From the NCBI GenBank assembly GCA_031383555.1, contig JANMZR010000165.1:1-7667 (forward strand): a stretch of DNA of 7,667 nucleotides, in the 5' to 3' direction. This document shows positions 6,641-7,667 of this stretch, in pieces (the first letter of the stretch is position 1; each line of letters starts with the position of its first letter). The position numbers were made by a program, and so were the translations under genes. The notes under the pieces are model-generated. The model had not been told where the DNA came from. It saw only the letters and a program-made list of their open reading frames with translations, and ran no database searches. The DNA comes from JANMZR01 sp031383555. Lineage in GTDB: Bacteria; Bacteroidota; Bacteroidia; Cytophagales; Spirosomataceae.

Positions 6641-7585
6641 TTAAAATCCAACCGATTTTAGCCTTAAGCCAGTTCTTTCCTCAAGCCCAAACATCAGATT
6701 CATATTTTGGACCGCCTGACCCGATGCTCCTTTAGTAAGATTGTCAATTATACTGGTTATGAGCAAGTTGTCTTCATTTTTCTCCAATGAGATTATACAT
6801 TTATTTGTATTAATTACTTGCTTTAAGTCGATAGGTGTTTTACTGATATGTGTAAATGGGTGCAATTCGTAAAAGGAATTATATAATTCAAAAGCTTTTT
6901 CAATTGAGCCATCAAATTCTGTATAAATATTGGCCATGATGCCTCTAGTAAAATTGCCTCGATAAGGTATGAAATTAATTTTCGGCTTACTCAATACCAT
7001 TCCTATTTCGGTCAGATGTTGGTGATTGAAGGCTTTGTATATTGATAAATTATTGTTTCTCCATGAAAAATGACTAGTATTAGACAAACTTTGACCAGCT
7101 CCCGTTGAGCCAGTGATAGCAGAAATATGCACTTCATTTTTTATCAAACTATCGTTTGCTAACGGTAAAAGACCCAATTCAATTGAGGTAGCAAAACAAC
7201 CGGGATTGGCTATATAATCGGCTAATTTTATTTTCTCACGTTGCCATTCGGGCAAGCCATAAACAAAATTTTCGGATTGGTCACGGAAGTCAGCACTTAG
7301 GTCAATTATTTTCGTATTTTTTATAGATGGATTTTCATTAAATATTTTCTTGGTTTCTCCATGGCCAGCACATAAAAATAGGAGGTCTACTTCAGTATTT
7401 ATTACACTGGAAAAAACCAAATTTGTATCGCCAAAAAGGTCATTATGAGCCGAATAGATAGGTTTTCCTGCTTGGGACTTTGAGTTTACAAAAACAATTT
7501 CAGCGTTTGGATGGTAGATTAGTATTCGCAACAACTCACCTGCTGTGTAGCCTGCACCACCAATAATTCCAATTTTTATTTTCAC
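6641..7585 (-). CDS. argC: N-acyl-gamma-glutamyl-phosphate reductase
   Basis: Reduces N-acylglutamyl phosphate to the semialdehyde with NADPH, after ArgB and before ArgD. The 314-residue length matches the shorter ArgC forms. Motifs: IGIIGGAGYTAGEL at 5-18, the Rossmann nucleotide loop; LSADFR at 96-101; YGLPEW at 109-114; ANPGCFAT at 126-133 with nucleophile Cys130; GSTGAG at 159-164; HQHLTEI at 188-194 with the catalytic histidine region; PYRGNFTRGI at 207-216; and KGASGQAVQNMNLM at 285-298. The start codon is GTG (7585-7583): an in-frame TGA lies three codons upstream with no other start between, and the Rossmann motif begins at residue 5, so GTG is the only sensible start. No clear ribosome binding site is visible, as usual in Bacteroidota. 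Its promoter must lie upstream of the window or in the preceding gene's region. Confidence 0.95.
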   Translation of the reverse strand: MKIKIGIIGGAGYTAGELLRILIYHPNAEIVFVNSKSQAGKPIYSAHNDLFGDTNLVFSSVINTEVDLLFLCAGHGETKKIFNENPSIKNTKIIDLSADFRDQSENFVYGLPEWQREKIKLADYIANPGCFATSIELGLLPLANDSLIKNEVHISAITGSTGAGQSLSNTSHFSWRNNNLSIYKAFNHQHLTEIGMVLSKPKINFIPYRGNFTRGIMANIYTEFDGSIEKAFELYNSFYELHPFTHISKTPIDLKQVINTNKCIISLEKNEDNLLITSIIDNLTKGASGQAVQNMNLMFGLEERTGLRLKSVGF

Positions 7586-7633
7586 TAAGCTTCAATTAAA
7601 TTAAAAATATGTTTGTAGTTTTTAAATTTTTGA

Positions 7634-7667
7634 TCAGACGAAATATTCCTTTAGGTTGTCCAATGGC
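7634..7667 (-). CDS. Possible 3' end of the upstream gene, unidentified
   Basis: One minus-strand frame reads ten codons, PLDNLKEYFV, and ends with TGA at 7636-7634, 48 bp before argC. It looks like an ordinary protein C terminus, but ten residues do not identify a family. The other two frames are also open from the edge and end at TAA 7653-7651 and TAA 7598-7596, so the true frame is uncertain. In related operons argG or an acyltransferase often precedes argC; I do not recognise either here. Confidence 0.3.
   Translation of the reverse strand, partial: PLDNLKEYFV

Noticed and set aside
7601..7625. A/T-only inverted repeat (TTAAAAA and TTTTTAA) before argC, considered as a terminator
   Set aside because: It has no G-C pairs in the stem and would form no stable hairpin; it overlaps one of the possible upstream reading frames.

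Overview
The window is one side of an arginine biosynthesis operon from an AT-rich member of the Bacteroidota. Every recognisable gene lies on the minus strand, so transcription runs from high to low coordinates. The phylum call rests on three things: the transcarbamylase is the Bacteroidota acylornithine type rather than ordinary ornithine transcarbamylase, the gene set and order (argC-argD-argF'-argB-argE-argH) are typical of the phylum, and the starts lack strong Shine-Dalgarno sequences. Several protein details, for example in ArgD and in the extra gene, would suit the Cytophagales, but I cannot fix the family or genus.

Layout in order of transcription: the last few codons of an unidentified upstream gene (right edge); argC (7585-6641); argD (6573-5452); argF' (5330-4356); argB (4271-3480); an ADP-ribosylglycohydrolase-family gene (3479-2526); argE (2491-1418); argH (1318 to beyond the left edge). 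Gaps between genes are 67, 121, 84, 0, 34 and 99 bp, so no stretch over 300 bp lacks a gene. I saw no RNA gene, mobile element, CRISPR array or strong terminator.

Together the arg genes convert an N-acylglutamate to arginine. ArgB phosphorylates it, ArgC reduces it to the semialdehyde, ArgD transaminates it to N-acylornithine, ArgF' carbamoylates that to N-acylcitrulline, ArgE removes the acyl group, and ArgH splits argininosuccinate to arginine and fumarate. ArgF' carries Pro90 and Trp75 at the positions known from the Bacteroides fragilis enzyme, which points to succinyl rather than acetyl intermediates. The acyltransferase that makes N-acylglutamate, argininosuccinate synthase (argG) and carAB are not in the window and may lie upstream.

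The unusual element is the ADP-ribosylglycohydrolase. Its ATG follows the argB stop codon with no base between them, and argE starts 34 bp after its end, so it is embedded in the operon. Several characterised members of this family cleave ADP-ribose from arginine residues, which makes a link to arginine metabolism worth testing. A second point of interest is the argE-argH gap, which holds three copies of an 8-bp word and an overlapping perfect 15-bp palindrome.
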